From an uncultured Clostridia bacterium (lineage in GTDB: Bacteria > Bacillota > Clostridia > UBA1381), in assembly GCA_944392335.1 (NCBI GenBank), contig CALXWJ010000083.1, forward strand, positions 1 to 32,130: a stretch of DNA of 32,130 nt, written 5' to 3'. Below the pieces are notes generated by a model. It was not told where the DNA came from and made no database searches. It was given only the letters and a program-made list of their open reading frames with translations. Made by a program: the position numbers and the translations under genes. Of this stretch, positions 8,190 through 16,735 are shown in pieces. Position 1 is the first letter of the stretch, and each line of letters opens with the position of its first letter.

Positions 8190-9146
8190 TTATTTTGCGT
8201 AGTATAAGTTAAGGAAGAATGCAATATCTGATGCGGGGATATATGCAGTATCGTTATCGAATATGCATTTTCCTATAAGATATGTTTCACCTTCAGAAGT
8301 GGTTGCATAATCTGAGTCAGGAAGTACTGAAATCATTTCTTCTCCGTTATATGAAATGATAGCGCCTTTTTCTGCTGTCCATGAAACTTCATATCCTACA
8401 GCTTCTGCAACTGCACGAAGAGGAGCATAAACTATTTCATCTGTAGTGTTGCTTTCAGCTGAAAGATCCATACCTGAAACATTTACTTTGTTACCATCAA
8501 TGTCCAAATATCCGTTATATTTATAAGCAAATACTAAAACTTTATTTATATTACCTTCATCATCGCTCCAAGCAAGAATTTCAGAACCTGGCATTAATGA
8601 ATCCCATGTAACAATATTTCTTGTCATAAACGGCATTAACTGTGTATCAGCAGAGATTTCTAATTCTGTTCCGCCCAATACCGGTAATGTAACTGTATTT
8701 TCTTCTGTTTTTGCAGTACCTGTAATTTCATAGTATGCAGGTGCTTTGGTTCCTTCAGCAACATTAGCAACAATTACCTTTGCTGTTGACTGAGGAGGAA
8801 TGCTCATTGTCATTGCATTTCCAAGCCATGCATAAACTACGCTTCCGTCAGTAATATCTGCCGGATTCATAGCAAATCCAGTTTCAGCGTCTACAACAGC
8901 CGTTTCTTCGCTTATTTTTGCGATAACTTCACTGTGTATTGATTCTTCATTATCGCTCTTTATGTAAAGTCCTCCGTTTTCAAGTACGGTAACCGGTCCG
9001 CTGATCTGTACAGGCATTAAAACAGCCGGTTCAGCTGCAATATCCGCCGATATCGGCATAACAGCCTCTTCTGCCATTACAACACCTCCGCTCATAGATA
9101 CACAAAGTGCCAAAGCCAATGCACAATGCAAAAATGTTTTTTTCAT
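8190..9146 (-). CDS. Secreted stalk-domain protein, single-unit form
   Basis: Exported protein of 318 residues. The signal peptide ends near VVMAEEA (about residue 25). Residues 46-210 form a unit also found twice in the protein at 14011-15624; conserved blocks include KISEETAVVDAETG, WLGNAMTMSIPPQ and TRNIVTWDSLMPGSEILAW. Residues 212-318 resemble the copper-amine-oxidase N-terminal (stalk) domain, with VYAPLRAVAEAVGYEVSW and a final YIPASDIAFFLNLYY. Stalk domains are small secreted folds common in Clostridia and carry no copper-oxidase chemistry by themselves. The function is unknown; a cell-surface or secreted structural role is an inference. The ribosome binding site AGAAAGGAAG and the next bases up to ATGAAAAAAAC are identical to those of the paralog. 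Confidence 0.85.
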   Translation of the reverse strand: MKKTFLHCALALALCVSMSGGVVMAEEAVMPISADIAAEPAVLMPVQISGPVTVLENGGLYIKSDNEESIHSEVIAKISEETAVVDAETGFAMNPADITDGSVVYAWLGNAMTMSIPPQSTAKVIVANVAEGTKAPAYYEITGTAKTEENTVTLPVLGGTELEISADTQLMPFMTRNIVTWDSLMPGSEILAWSDDEGNINKVLVFAYKYNGYLDIDGNKVNVSGMDLSAESNTTDEIVYAPLRAVAEAVGYEVSWTAEKGAIISYNGEEMISVLPDSDYATTSEGETYLIGKCIFDNDTAYIPASDIAFFLNLYYAK

Positions 9147-9326
9147 AATAATCTTCCTTTCTTTATTCTGAAATGTTTAGAGAAATATTAAACTTGTTTT
9201 ATTCATTTTTCCTTTTTATGTTTATTAAAGCATAAATAATACAGTATACAAATCATGATTTAAAATATACTTACCTTTATCCGATCTTGCATTTCAGATA
9301 AATTTTTGGGAAAATGATCCCTCACC

Positions 9327-9367
9327 ATGTATATAGTCATATGTCAAATATCGGTTCATTTTTATTA
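9327..9367 (-). promoter_or_regulatory. 40-bp motif shared with the upstream region of the paralogous stalk gene
   Basis: ATGTATATAGTCATATG and TATCGGTTCATTTTTATT, separated by a few bases, recur almost unchanged at 15715-15754 upstream of the paralog. Here the motif lies 181 bases before the gene start. It may be a conserved promoter or operator carried along in the gene duplication. I cannot fit it to a standard sigma-A promoter. Confidence 0.5.
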
Positions 9368-9396
9368 AAGAAAATTAATTTTATTTTTTATACATT

Positions 9397-9550
9397 AATT
9401 CAAGAAGGGCTTGTCCCGCCATTCAACGAGGACAAGAGCGAAACAGGCTATTCATGAATCGCTCTTACGGTGCTGCGATCGTACCATCACTGATTACAGA
9501 TATGGGGTCCGCCGCCGATTACGGCGCAGGGCATCTTGTCCGCAGTTATA
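9397..9550 (+). repeat. Four-hairpin dispersed repeat, copy C
   Basis: Plus-oriented copy between two divergent genes. Left end AATTCAAGAAGGGCTTGTCCC, H1 (CTTGTCC with GGACAAG), a decayed H2 (GGCTATTCATGAATCGCT), a shortened H3 that keeps only CATCACTGATTA of the right arm, H4 (GCCGCCGATTACGGCG), and the right end CTTGTCCGCAGTTATA. Because it is upstream of both neighbouring genes it cannot be acting here as a simple 3-prime terminator. Confidence 0.87.
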
Positions 9551-9580
9551 TTAAGAGATTATAACAAATTACATTTTATA

Positions 9581-9609
9581 TTTACATAAAATGTACGATA
9601 TGATATAAT
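9581..9609 (+). promoter_or_regulatory. Predicted promoter of the 9667 gene
   Basis: TTTACA, 17 bases, then TATAAT, ending 57 bases upstream of the start codon at 9667. It lies just outside the right end of repeat copy C. Confidence 0.75.
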
Positions 9610-9666
9610 GCTTTTATACTAATAAAAATATTATTTTCTATTCAATAAGTGTTGGGGGTGTATTAA

Positions 9667-11001
9667 ATGAAAAAGACTTTTTTAACAACATTAATTTTAA
9701 TCATATTACTAATATCAGCGCCCGTATTTGCCAAACCGGGTGATATTGCAGGAGAATATTATTGTACCGATATAAAAACATATTTAAACGGTGCACAGAT
9801 TGATTCGATAAATATAGGCGGACAAACTCTTATAAATGCCGAGGCCATGTATTATTACAGTTTTAATGTGCAGTGGAATGAAGATGCACGGACTTTGTAT
9901 ATCTGGGAAACAAGAGATACTGGCAACGGTACACCGCCTGCAGTAGAAACATCTCAATTTTCTGTCGGCACTCCTCTTGGCTATTATTATGAAACAGATA
10001 TTATTACATATCTTGATAATGTTCCCATTACAGCATATAATACCGGCGGCAAAACATATATTCTTGTCAGAGAAATGCAAAACCTTGGATATGTGGTAAA
10101 TTGGTATGAAGCAGAAAGAAAAGTTGAAATTATAAGCCCTATACGTGCAGGATACGTATATGATATGGGACTTTCATATTATAATGAAAACAAATATCCC
10201 GATAATATGGATGATAAAAGTATATGCGCATTTTCGATCCGATATACAAGGTCAGGTCTGACAGGTACAGATGATGCCGATTTATTTGATTTAACCTTAC
10301 ATTCAAACGGCAAAGAGTATATGTTTACAGCTTCTTTTTATCAAAATGAAGGTCTTTATAATTCTACTGCTTTGATAGAAAAACTGACTTCTCTTTGCTA
10401 TGATGGATTCTCTGTTCAAAACCCATGTGACAAAAGTGAAAAATATGATTTTGTCAATCAAAATGTTTCGATCTTTATAAACGGTCAGAAAGCAGAAAAA
10501 ATAAACGTTACAAGCGGTGTAGGAAACGGACACAGAGATTTTTATTTTACAGCGGAAGATTTACCCGCTTTTACAAAGGATGAAATAAATGAAATTATCA
10601 TTTCAGTAGGTCAGCCATCAGGTGAATCTTATGAAATAACCGTTCCGGATTACGTTGTAAACAGTCCTGATACAATTGCGGAAACATTAAAAAAATATCC
10701 GAACGATTATATGCAGACATATTATGAAGCCAATGATTATTATCTATTCTTTATGAAAGAATCAGAAAGTCTTGGTATTGTAAAAGACAGATTGTATATA
10801 GTTAACAAAACAACACATGAAGTTTCGGAGGATCTATTGGAGCAGGTGCGAATTATAGACGGCTTTAATTATGATTTAATAAATCCTTTTGCATTTAAGA
10901 CAGATGAAACAGGAAGTAATTTCTTCTTCTCCTGCCATTCTCCCGAAAAAACCATGGATTTTTATGCAGAACTCGATACTGCAACGGTTCATGCGATATA
11001 A
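9667..11001 (+). CDS. Secreted protein with two divergent stalk-like repeats
   Basis: Exported protein of 444 residues; signal peptide MKKTFLTTLILIILLISAPVFA. Two related units follow at about residues 32-83 and 112-160. Each has a C/E-TDIxTYL strand, an xNxGGxTxI strand and a V-x-W-x-x-x-x-R-x-hydrophobic ending, a degenerate copper-amine-oxidase-N (stalk) pattern. The C-terminal 280 residues are beta-rich and I do not recognise them. The role is unknown, probably extracellular or cell-wall associated. The ribosome binding site is TTGGGGGTG, seven bases before the ATG. The gene has its own promoter and terminator and is bracketed by inverted repeat copies C and D. It is not closely similar to the other two stalk proteins in the window. 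Confidence 0.85.
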   Translation: MKKTFLTTLILIILLISAPVFAKPGDIAGEYYCTDIKTYLNGAQIDSINIGGQTLINAEAMYYYSFNVQWNEDARTLYIWETRDTGNGTPPAVETSQFSVGTPLGYYYETDIITYLDNVPITAYNTGGKTYILVREMQNLGYVVNWYEAERKVEIISPIRAGYVYDMGLSYYNENKYPDNMDDKSICAFSIRYTRSGLTGTDDADLFDLTLHSNGKEYMFTASFYQNEGLYNSTALIEKLTSLCYDGFSVQNPCDKSEKYDFVNQNVSIFINGQKAEKINVTSGVGNGHRDFYFTAEDLPAFTKDEINEIIISVGQPSGESYEITVPDYVVNSPDTIAETLKKYPNDYMQTYYEANDYYLFFMKESESLGIVKDRLYIVNKTTHEVSEDLLEQVRIIDGFNYDLINPFAFKTDETGSNFFFSCHSPEKTMDFYAELDTATVHAI

Positions 11002-11019
11002 TTTACAAGAACACATAAA

Positions 11020-11066
11020 AATATGCACCTCCAAAAGTATTTGATTTTGGGGGTGCATATTAATTA
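11020..11066 (+). terminator. Intrinsic terminator after the 9667 gene
   Basis: A 17-base arm (11020-11036) pairs with 11045-11061, with a single G-T pair and an eight-base loop. The tail TAATTATAAT is only moderately T-rich. It directly precedes repeat copy D. Confidence 0.8.
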
Positions 11067-11231
11067 TAATTGCGCACATGCTGTCCCCTGCCGTAATTGG
11101 CGGCGGATTCCATATTTGTAATCAGTAAGAGTACAATCTCCCACTGATCACAGCATAGCACCGTAGGGTGATTCACGAATCGCCTGTTTCGTTCTTGTCC
11201 TCGTTGAATTACGGGACAAGCCATTATTGAA
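11063..11231 (-). repeat. Four-hairpin dispersed repeat, copy D
   Basis: Inverted relative to copy C. On the minus strand: left end TTCAATAATGGCTTGTCCCG, H1 (CTTGTCC with GGACAAG), H2 (GGCGATTCGTGAATCACC), H3 (GATCAGTGGGAG with CTCTTACTGATT), H4 (GCCGCCAATTACGGCAG) and right end CATGTGCGCAATTATAA. It separates the stalk-like gene terminator from the lyase promoter. Confidence 0.9.
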
Positions 11232-11276
11232 CATATATATGTTTGAAATAATTATCTATTAAATATATAAAAAGTA

Positions 11277-11305
11277 TTTACATAGTTAATATAATATGAT
11301 ATTAT
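11277..11305 (+). promoter_or_regulatory. Predicted promoter of the heparinase-family gene
   Basis: TTTACA, 17 bases, then TATTAT. The start codon is 121 bases downstream, so a leader of about 115 bases is expected. I see no strong structure in it. Confidence 0.65.
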
Positions 11306-11426
11306 ATCCACAAAAAACAATCATCATAATAAACATCAAAAGTTTTACAAAAAAATACAGTCAGTTTGCCGATTTTATAAACTGTAAGGTTTATATAAAA
11401 CGGTCACGACAGAACGGAGACAGAAT

Positions 11427-13568
11427 ATGGAAAAAATAAAATGGACAGTAGTAAACTCTTCAAAGGATTTTTTGGACATAATTGAACTAAACAGTGTTGG
11501 TCTTGAAAAGGTAAAAAATTTATATGGTCAAGGTGAATATGACAAAGGAGTATATGAATATTTTGAATTTTGCAAAGAAAAATTCAAAAACAGCACAAAT
11601 ACAATTGAATCATCTGATGATAAAGAAATATTAAAAAATGCAGATATGCTTATGGAAAATAAAATAAAGCTGCTTGGGTATGATTATATGGATGTAGGAA
11701 ACCCAATCAACTGGGACTTTTGTCCGGAAAATGACAAGCAATGGCAAAATCATCTGGGATATATGTATTTTCCAAAGGATTTATTGATAGCATACTTAAA
11801 AACCAATGATCGTAAATATCTTCACAAATGGAACGAAATACATATGGATTTTTTACAAAACCATCAATTCGGTGTTAACAGTCTGTTTTACAGCAAACGG
11901 CTGCCGATGTATAAAAATGAATATTTGCCCGTATGCGGAGGCGAAGGTTTTTGCATAGACTATATCGGCGGATCATGGATTTCTCTTGCTACATGCAGAG
12001 TTGAACAGTGGATAAAGGGATTGACCTTTCTTTCACAGCATGATGCGTTGGATATCTCCGTTTTGTGTAATATGACTGCAAGCGCCATATTGCAGCATTT
12101 GCCGGTACTGCTTAATAATCCGAGAAAAGGAACACCGAATCAATTTATTCACACATCTAATATTTTAATTAATATAAGTGTCGCTTTTTGGGAGGCAAAA
12201 ATGGCGCCGGCTGCTTATTTGGTAGGTATGCAAAGACTGGAACAGGCAATTGAAGAGTTTTCTCTTTTGCCGGACGGGACAGACCTGGAACAATGCATCG
12301 GATATAACTGCGGGCTTGTTAATACCTTTTACGATATTTATAATAACAAGGAATTAAAAGGCAACAAGAGATTAGAAAAATTATATGAAAAAATCATGAA
12401 AAGATGTGAATATCTGTGCTTGGTCAAAGACCCGTTGGGATATGCGCCCGCAATGTCAAAAAGACAAAATAATGATTTGGACAATACCTGTGAAGATATT
12501 GCAAAATATATGAAAATATATCCGCAGTCTGAAATAATCAAAAACATTTATAATGCTTTGGTCGAGCATAAAATAAGCAATGACATAAAATTATCGGTAG
12601 ATTTTCCGTATGGTGGTTACAGCATACTCAGAGACGGATGGGATAAAAAAGACAGATATTTATTTATGAAATACAGCCGCCATTCACAAGGTCATAAACA
12701 CGAAGATACGAATTCCGTTGTGCTTACCGCTTTGGGGAGAAGGCTGCTGATCGATTCCGGAAATTACAACTATTCAAACGATGAGGCTTCCGCAAAAATA
12801 AATAGGTATATGCAGTCATCTTTGTCCCATAATACTATGGATGTTGACGGATTGTCACAATCAAGGATAAAAATGGATAAGGGCACCAAAGTCGATGAGC
12901 GGTATCCGGACTCCACGACCAACGAAATTGAATACAATAAATATTTAGATAGGAAATATATTCATACAAACAAATGCAGCGGCAGGAGAATACACAAAGA
13001 TAATTTTGAAATGGTGGAAGGTATTTATGAGGACGGATATTCCGACTTTGGACGCTATAATGAATTTCTGGAAGGAAAACATATAAGGCGTGTGATATTT
13101 ATAAAACACTTCGGATATATCGTTGATGACAATTTATGGATCAGCGATACAAAAGAACATGATTTTCACCTTCGCTGGAATTTATCAAAGGATTTTGTGC
13201 CTGATGATGTTGTATTTGAAAAGAATGGCTTTAAAACCGTCAAAGACTGCGGAGCAAATATTTATGTGCTGAATTTTTCCGATAAAAAGCTATCATACCG
13301 GATGCATTATGGGGAAGAAGCTCCTATACGCGGATGGTGCTCTACGGGATACGGAAAGATGGCAAAAAGCCCCGATATTGATGTGATTGCAAAATGCATC
13401 TCTCCGATCAGGATAGTATCGTTTTTATATCCGTTTGAAAAAGAAAATATAACAATTGAAAATGACCGATTGGATTTTAAAGTAACAACATCTTTGGGCA
13501 CGGTATCATATAAAAGTACCTCAGAAGGCGGCACGGTATACTTTAAAAACGACAAATTTGAATACTGA
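11427..13568 (+). CDS. Heparinase II/III-family polysaccharide lyase
   Basis: Protein of 713 residues without a signal peptide. The first half (about 80-370) is all-helical, consistent with the alpha/alpha toroid of this family, and carries GGSWISLATCRVEQWIKGL and LPDGTDLEQCIGYN. The second half starts near residue 390 with FPYGGYSILRDGWD and has the diagnostic heparinase II/III segment SRHSQGHKHEDTN (His423, His425, Glu426, Asp427) followed by LLIDSGNYNY. A beta-sandwich completes it. Enzymes of this class cleave uronic-acid polysaccharides or oligosaccharides by beta-elimination. Lack of export suggests action on imported oligosaccharides. The substrate (heparin, alginate, hyaluronan or other) cannot be decided. 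The ribosome binding site is CGGAG at 11414-11418. Confidence 0.82.
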   Translation: MEKIKWTVVNSSKDFLDIIELNSVGLEKVKNLYGQGEYDKGVYEYFEFCKEKFKNSTNTIESSDDKEILKNADMLMENKIKLLGYDYMDVGNPINWDFCPENDKQWQNHLGYMYFPKDLLIAYLKTNDRKYLHKWNEIHMDFLQNHQFGVNSLFYSKRLPMYKNEYLPVCGGEGFCIDYIGGSWISLATCRVEQWIKGLTFLSQHDALDISVLCNMTASAILQHLPVLLNNPRKGTPNQFIHTSNILINISVAFWEAKMAPAAYLVGMQRLEQAIEEFSLLPDGTDLEQCIGYNCGLVNTFYDIYNNKELKGNKRLEKLYEKIMKRCEYLCLVKDPLGYAPAMSKRQNNDLDNTCEDIAKYMKIYPQSEIIKNIYNALVEHKISNDIKLSVDFPYGGYSILRDGWDKKDRYLFMKYSRHSQGHKHEDTNSVVLTALGRRLLIDSGNYNYSNDEASAKINRYMQSSLSHNTMDVDGLSQSRIKMDKGTKVDERYPDSTTNEIEYNKYLDRKYIHTNKCSGRRIHKDNFEMVEGIYEDGYSDFGRYNEFLEGKHIRRVIFIKHFGYIVDDNLWISDTKEHDFHLRWNLSKDFVPDDVVFEKNGFKTVKDCGANIYVLNFSDKKLSYRMHYGEEAPIRGWCSTGYGKMAKSPDIDVIAKCISPIRIVSFLYPFEKENITIENDRLDFKVTTSLGTVSYKSTSEGGTVYFKNDKFEY

Positions 13569-13576
13569 TTTAAATT

Positions 13577-13652
13577 GGAGCAACGCTCCTGCTTTGCTTG
13601 CAAGGAGCAGAGATTGCGACGGATTGCAACCTGTGCAGGGAGCGTTAGCTCC
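13577..13652 (+). repeat. GC-rich nested palindrome after the lyase gene
   Basis: GGAGC-AAC-GCTCC (13577-13589) and GGAGC-GTTA-GCTCC (13639-13652) are each small hairpins and are also complementary to each other. GCTCCT (13585-13590) can alternatively pair with AGGAGC (13603-13608). It begins nine bases after the lyase stop codon and abuts repeat copy E. It could help end the lyase transcript, but no T run follows. Confidence 0.6.
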
Positions 13653-13654
13653 TC

Positions 13655-13750
13655 AGGGTTTCAGTGGGAGATTATAACTTTCACTGAAATTCTGAAATGG
13701 ACCCGCCGCCGATAACGGCGGGGGACATCTGCACTTAGGTTATATAGTTA
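13655..13750 (+). repeat. Four-hairpin dispersed repeat, truncated copy E
   Basis: Only the right half of the element is present. H3 is TTTCAGTG with CACTGAAA, in which both arms differ from the other copies yet still pair. H4 is CCGCCGATAACGGCGG. The end is GACATCTGCACTTAGGTTATAT, a right-end variant shared with copy F. The left half is replaced by the nested palindrome at 13577-13652. Confidence 0.75.
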
Positions 13751-13941
13751 CTTTAGCTTGTCATGCAGCATTATCCGCTTATACAGCCTTCATATAAAAT
13801 TCTTGTTTATCAAGTCATGATTTCCTGCTTCCCCGGTTTTTACCTTATAAGGGATAACTCGTGCTTCACTAATAGCAGATCGATATATACCTGCATAGCG
13901 GACTCAACATAGAGCATTAAATGCCAAATGCCAGTCATACC
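13751..13941. other. Intergenic stretch without identified feature
   Basis: I see no convincing gene here. On the minus strand a short open frame reads LMLYVESAMQVYIDLLLVKH and stops soon after, which might be a decayed coding remnant. The direct repeat ATGCCAAATGCC sits next to the terminator. Confidence 0.3.
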
Positions 13942-13973
13942 AAAAAAAGCAGTGATAAAACACTGCTTTTTTT
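13942..13973. terminator. Strong bidirectional terminator
   Basis: AAAAAAAGCAGTG, six-base loop, CACTGCTTTTTTT: a perfect 13-bp inverted repeat with an A run on one side and a T run on the other. It works on the minus strand for the stalk gene ending at 14011 and could also stop plus-strand read-through from the lyase. Confidence 0.92.
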
Positions 13974-14010
13974 GAGTTTATGAACATTAAATATTATGGA
14001 TTTACATTAA

Positions 14011-15624
14011 TTATCTTACATAAAACAAATTCAAGAAATATGCCAGATCCAATGCGGGTACGTATGTGATATCATTATCGAGAACACATTTAGCGCTGAG
14101 CATTGTCTCACCTTCAGGAGTTTGTATGGATTCGGTATCAGGTAAAATACCGGATATGATTTCATCCTCACCATGTAATATGCCGGCACCGTTTTCTCTG
14201 CTCCATGTTACTTCAAATCCTGCTGCCTCTGCAACTGCACGAAGCGGTACATAAATCATTTCATCTATTGCTTTACCGTTCACGGAAAGCTCTGAACCGG
14301 ATACACTGATAACTTCTTCATCTATATTCATATATCCGCTGTATTCATATCCGAATACCATGATTTTTTCAATGTTTTCATCTGCATCATTCCAAACAAG
14401 AATTCTTGTTCCCGGGATCAATGAATCCATTGTAACTATATTTTTAGTCATATAAGGAACCAATACTGCGTCTTTGGACACTTCCAATTCGCTTCCGTCA
14501 GAGAATTTTAAAGCGGCAGCGGTTATTGATGAATCTGTTGCATCATAAGTATAATCCGCTTCTATAATTTGATAGAATTGAGGAGCTTCACTTCCCTCAG
14601 GAATATTTGCAACTACCAATATTGCATTTGCCTGCGGAGGCAGACTTAATGTCATGGCATTGCCAAGCCATGTATATATCGTACTTCCGTCCTGCAGATC
14701 AGAAGCATACATTGATTCTCCCGTTGAAGCATCAACGATCGGAGTATCTTCACTTATTCTTACAATAATTTCGTTATGTATAACATCAGGATTATCGTTT
14801 GTTATAAACAAGCTTCCATCTTCCTGAATATCAACCGTACCCCATGCAAGTACGGGTGCGAGGATCGAAGGCTGTGCTTCTGTTTCTTCATTAGGGTCAG
14901 ACGTTGTGTTATCTTCTGTGTCTGTAACAGTTTCGTCACCGTCGGTATCCACATCAGTATTATATTCATTTGCGAATACCATTACTTTTTCAATGTTTTC
15001 ATCCGCATCGTTCCAAACAAGGATTTTTGTTTCAGGGATCAAAGAATCCAGTCCAACTATGTTTTTAGTCTTATAAGGAACTAATACTGTGTCGTTGGAT
15101 ACTTCCAATTCGCTTCCGTCAGAGAATTTTAAAGCGGCAGCAGTTATTGATGAATCTGTATCATCGTATGTATAATCTGCCTCTGTGATTTGATAGAATT
15201 GCGGTACTTCACTTCCTTCCGGAACATTTGCAACAATCAGCATTGCAATTGCCTGCGGAGGCAAACTCATTGTCATAGCGTTACCAAGCCATACATGAAG
15301 CACGCTTCCGTCTTCTAATTCCGAAGAATTCATCGGATTACCGGTTTCGGCATCTACGATTGCGGTTTCTTCACTTATTCTGACAATAACCTCATTGTAT
15401 ATATTTTCAGTATCATCATTTGTTAAATAAAGGCTTCCGTCTTCCTGTATCTCTACAGTACCCCATGTATATACCGGCGGAAGAATAGACTGGGTTTCAG
15501 CTTCTACAGTTGTTTGAGTTGTTGTTTGCACTGCTGTATCACTTTCTTCAGCATAAGCTGCTCCTCCGATTACGCTCATGCATAAAGCCAGGGACAATAA
15601 ACAGCTAAGTAATGTTTTTTTCAT
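14011..15624 (-). CDS. Secreted stalk-domain protein with tandem-duplicated unit
   Basis: Exported protein of 537 residues; the signal peptide ends near AAYAEES (about residue 25). Residues 46-222 and 253-429 are two copies of one unit offset by exactly 207 residues, with stretches such as DSSITAAALKFSDGSELEVS and ILVWNDADENIEK identical in both. A linker rich in Asp, Thr and Glu (about 223-252) separates them. Residues 430-537 form a stalk-type domain with YVPLRAVAEAAGFEVTW and YVPALDLAYFLNLFY. The protein is a paralog of the 318-residue protein at 8190-9146, which has one unit. Function unknown; a secreted or surface role is inferred. The ribosome binding site is AGAAAGGAAG. The unit itself I do not recognise as a named family. 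Confidence 0.87.
   Translation of the reverse strand: MKKTLLSCLLSLALCMSVIGGAAYAEESDTAVQTTTQTTVEAETQSILPPVYTWGTVEIQEDGSLYLTNDDTENIYNEVIVRISEETAIVDAETGNPMNSSELEDGSVLHVWLGNAMTMSLPPQAIAMLIVANVPEGSEVPQFYQITEADYTYDDTDSSITAAALKFSDGSELEVSNDTVLVPYKTKNIVGLDSLIPETKILVWNDADENIEKVMVFANEYNTDVDTDGDETVTDTEDNTTSDPNEETEAQPSILAPVLAWGTVDIQEDGSLFITNDNPDVIHNEIIVRISEDTPIVDASTGESMYASDLQDGSTIYTWLGNAMTLSLPPQANAILVVANIPEGSEAPQFYQIIEADYTYDATDSSITAAALKFSDGSELEVSKDAVLVPYMTKNIVTMDSLIPGTRILVWNDADENIEKIMVFGYEYSGYMNIDEEVISVSGSELSVNGKAIDEMIYVPLRAVAEAAGFEVTWSRENGAGILHGEDEIISGILPDTESIQTPEGETMLSAKCVLDNDITYVPALDLAYFLNLFYVR
14338..14868 (-). repeat. Intragenic duplicated unit, second copy
   Basis: Encodes residues 253-429 of the stalk protein. 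Aligns without gaps to the unit at 14959-15489 with an offset of 621 bases. Long identical DNA stretches remain, for example CGCTTCCGTCAGAGAATTTT. Confidence 0.85.
14959..15489 (-). repeat. Intragenic duplicated unit, first copy
   Basis: Encodes residues 46-222 of the stalk protein, the N-terminal member of the duplicated pair. See the partner unit at 14338-14868. Confidence 0.85.
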
Positions 15625-15665
15625 AATAATCTTCCTTTCTTATTTTATTTTTCATGCATATTATT

Positions 15666-15695
15666 GTTTGATTTGCATCTAACGGCAAATCAAAC
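15666..15695 (-). other. Perfect 11-bp hairpin between acyltransferase and stalk genes
   Basis: GTTTGATTTGC (15666-15676) and GCAAATCAAAC (15685-15695) with an eight-base loop. No T run follows on the minus strand. It may be a weak terminator for the gene ending at 15761 or a structure in the leader of the stalk gene starting at 15624. Confidence 0.5.
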
Positions 15696-15714
15696 GGAAA
15701 ACTTTTCTTTCATT

Positions 15715-15754
15715 ATGTATATAGTCATATGATCAATATCGGTTCATTTTTATT
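15715..15754 (-). promoter_or_regulatory. 40-bp motif shared with the paralogous stalk gene
   Basis: Near-identical to 9327-9367. Here it begins 91 bases upstream of the stalk gene start and nearly touches the stop codon of the acyltransferase gene. Confidence 0.5.
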
Positions 15755-15760
15755 TTAAAA

Positions 15761-16663
15761 TTAATTTATAATATCCTTGCCATTTTTATTTTGTGTAATA
15801 ACGTTTTTGCCGTCAAATAATATTACGCCCTGTCCTTCCCCGAAAGTTCCGCCGTTTTTTATATGTTCCCTCATTTCTCTTTGAAGTTTTGTTTCCCCCG
15901 ATAATTTGTCCGTATCCCCGTCATAGTCTGTATAAAAAATACGCCATGCATCTTCAAATTTTTCCTGTTTATTTAAATTGTATATTTCAAAATCAGAAAT
16001 AAATTTGAATATATTCTTACATGCCTTTTGAAATACCTTTATATATTCAGGATAAAGCAGCCATGAATGGCATTTTATCGGCAAGATCCCATCCTTTAAT
16101 CTGTCTTTAAACAAATTATATGCCATGGCATACGACTCCATACACAATTCATGTTTAAGCGGCCCTGCAGACGGTATATGACATCCTAAAACAAAATCAC
16201 CGGCATTTATTGTATATTTTGAAAGTTTGATTTCTTCCGTTTCAGGACAAATATCATACTGTAATCTGCCCAATCCCAAACGGTCGAGTTTAAAAAACCC
16301 ATCAAACCATCCGACAACAAAAGTTCCAAATATGCCTTTAAATTTCATGCACTCATTGACCTTATACAGAATGTCTTTCATCGTGTTAATAAATATTCCC
16401 TCCGAAATTCCCTTTTTCCTATACTCATCATACAGAAAACCGGTGGAATTAAGTAGAAACACTAAATCAATCGTATACTCGGATATATTTTCGCTTTTAA
16501 ATTTATGGATATTCTCCAGAGCTTCAGACATAGGCATATTCTCACACATATACTTTTTTGAATAGACCTCTATCTTATCTCCTATCATATCCTGATATTT
16601 AAAGTATTCTCTTTTTTTCTCATTGTCAAATCCTATCTTGTCCAATAAATTTTCAAATAACAT
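15761..16663 (-). CDS. Acyltransferase of the NAT_N/GNAT_C type
   Basis: Cytoplasmic protein of 300 residues. It matches my recollection of clostridial acyltransferase domain-containing proteins that join a helical NAT_N-like half (about 1-140) to a GNAT_C half. Recognisable blocks are LGLGRLQYDI, GDFVLGCHIPSAGPLKHELC, a helix with ESYAMAYNLFKDRL, and CHSWLLYPEYIKVFQKACKN. Family members are uncharacterised; acetyl or acyl transfer to a small molecule or peptide is the predicted chemistry from the fold. The ribosome binding site GGAGGGAAGG lies directly upstream of the ATG. It lies between the MORN-repeat gene and the stalk gene on the same strand, with gaps of 72 and 136 bases, so an operon is possible but unproven. 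Confidence 0.7.
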   Translation of the reverse strand: MLFENLLDKIGFDNEKKREYFKYQDMIGDKIEVYSKKYMCENMPMSEALENIHKFKSENISEYTIDLVFLLNSTGFLYDEYRKKGISEGIFINTMKDILYKVNECMKFKGIFGTFVVGWFDGFFKLDRLGLGRLQYDICPETEEIKLSKYTINAGDFVLGCHIPSAGPLKHELCMESYAMAYNLFKDRLKDGILPIKCHSWLLYPEYIKVFQKACKNIFKFISDFEIYNLNKQEKFEDAWRIFYTDYDGDTDKLSGETKLQREMREHIKNGGTFGEGQGVILFDGKNVITQNKNGKDIIN

Positions 16664-16735
16664 TTTTCCTTCCCTCCGTAACCTTATATACCCAAGTTAA
16701 ATATTCAACATTCTTACACAAAAATTTTTCTGCCG

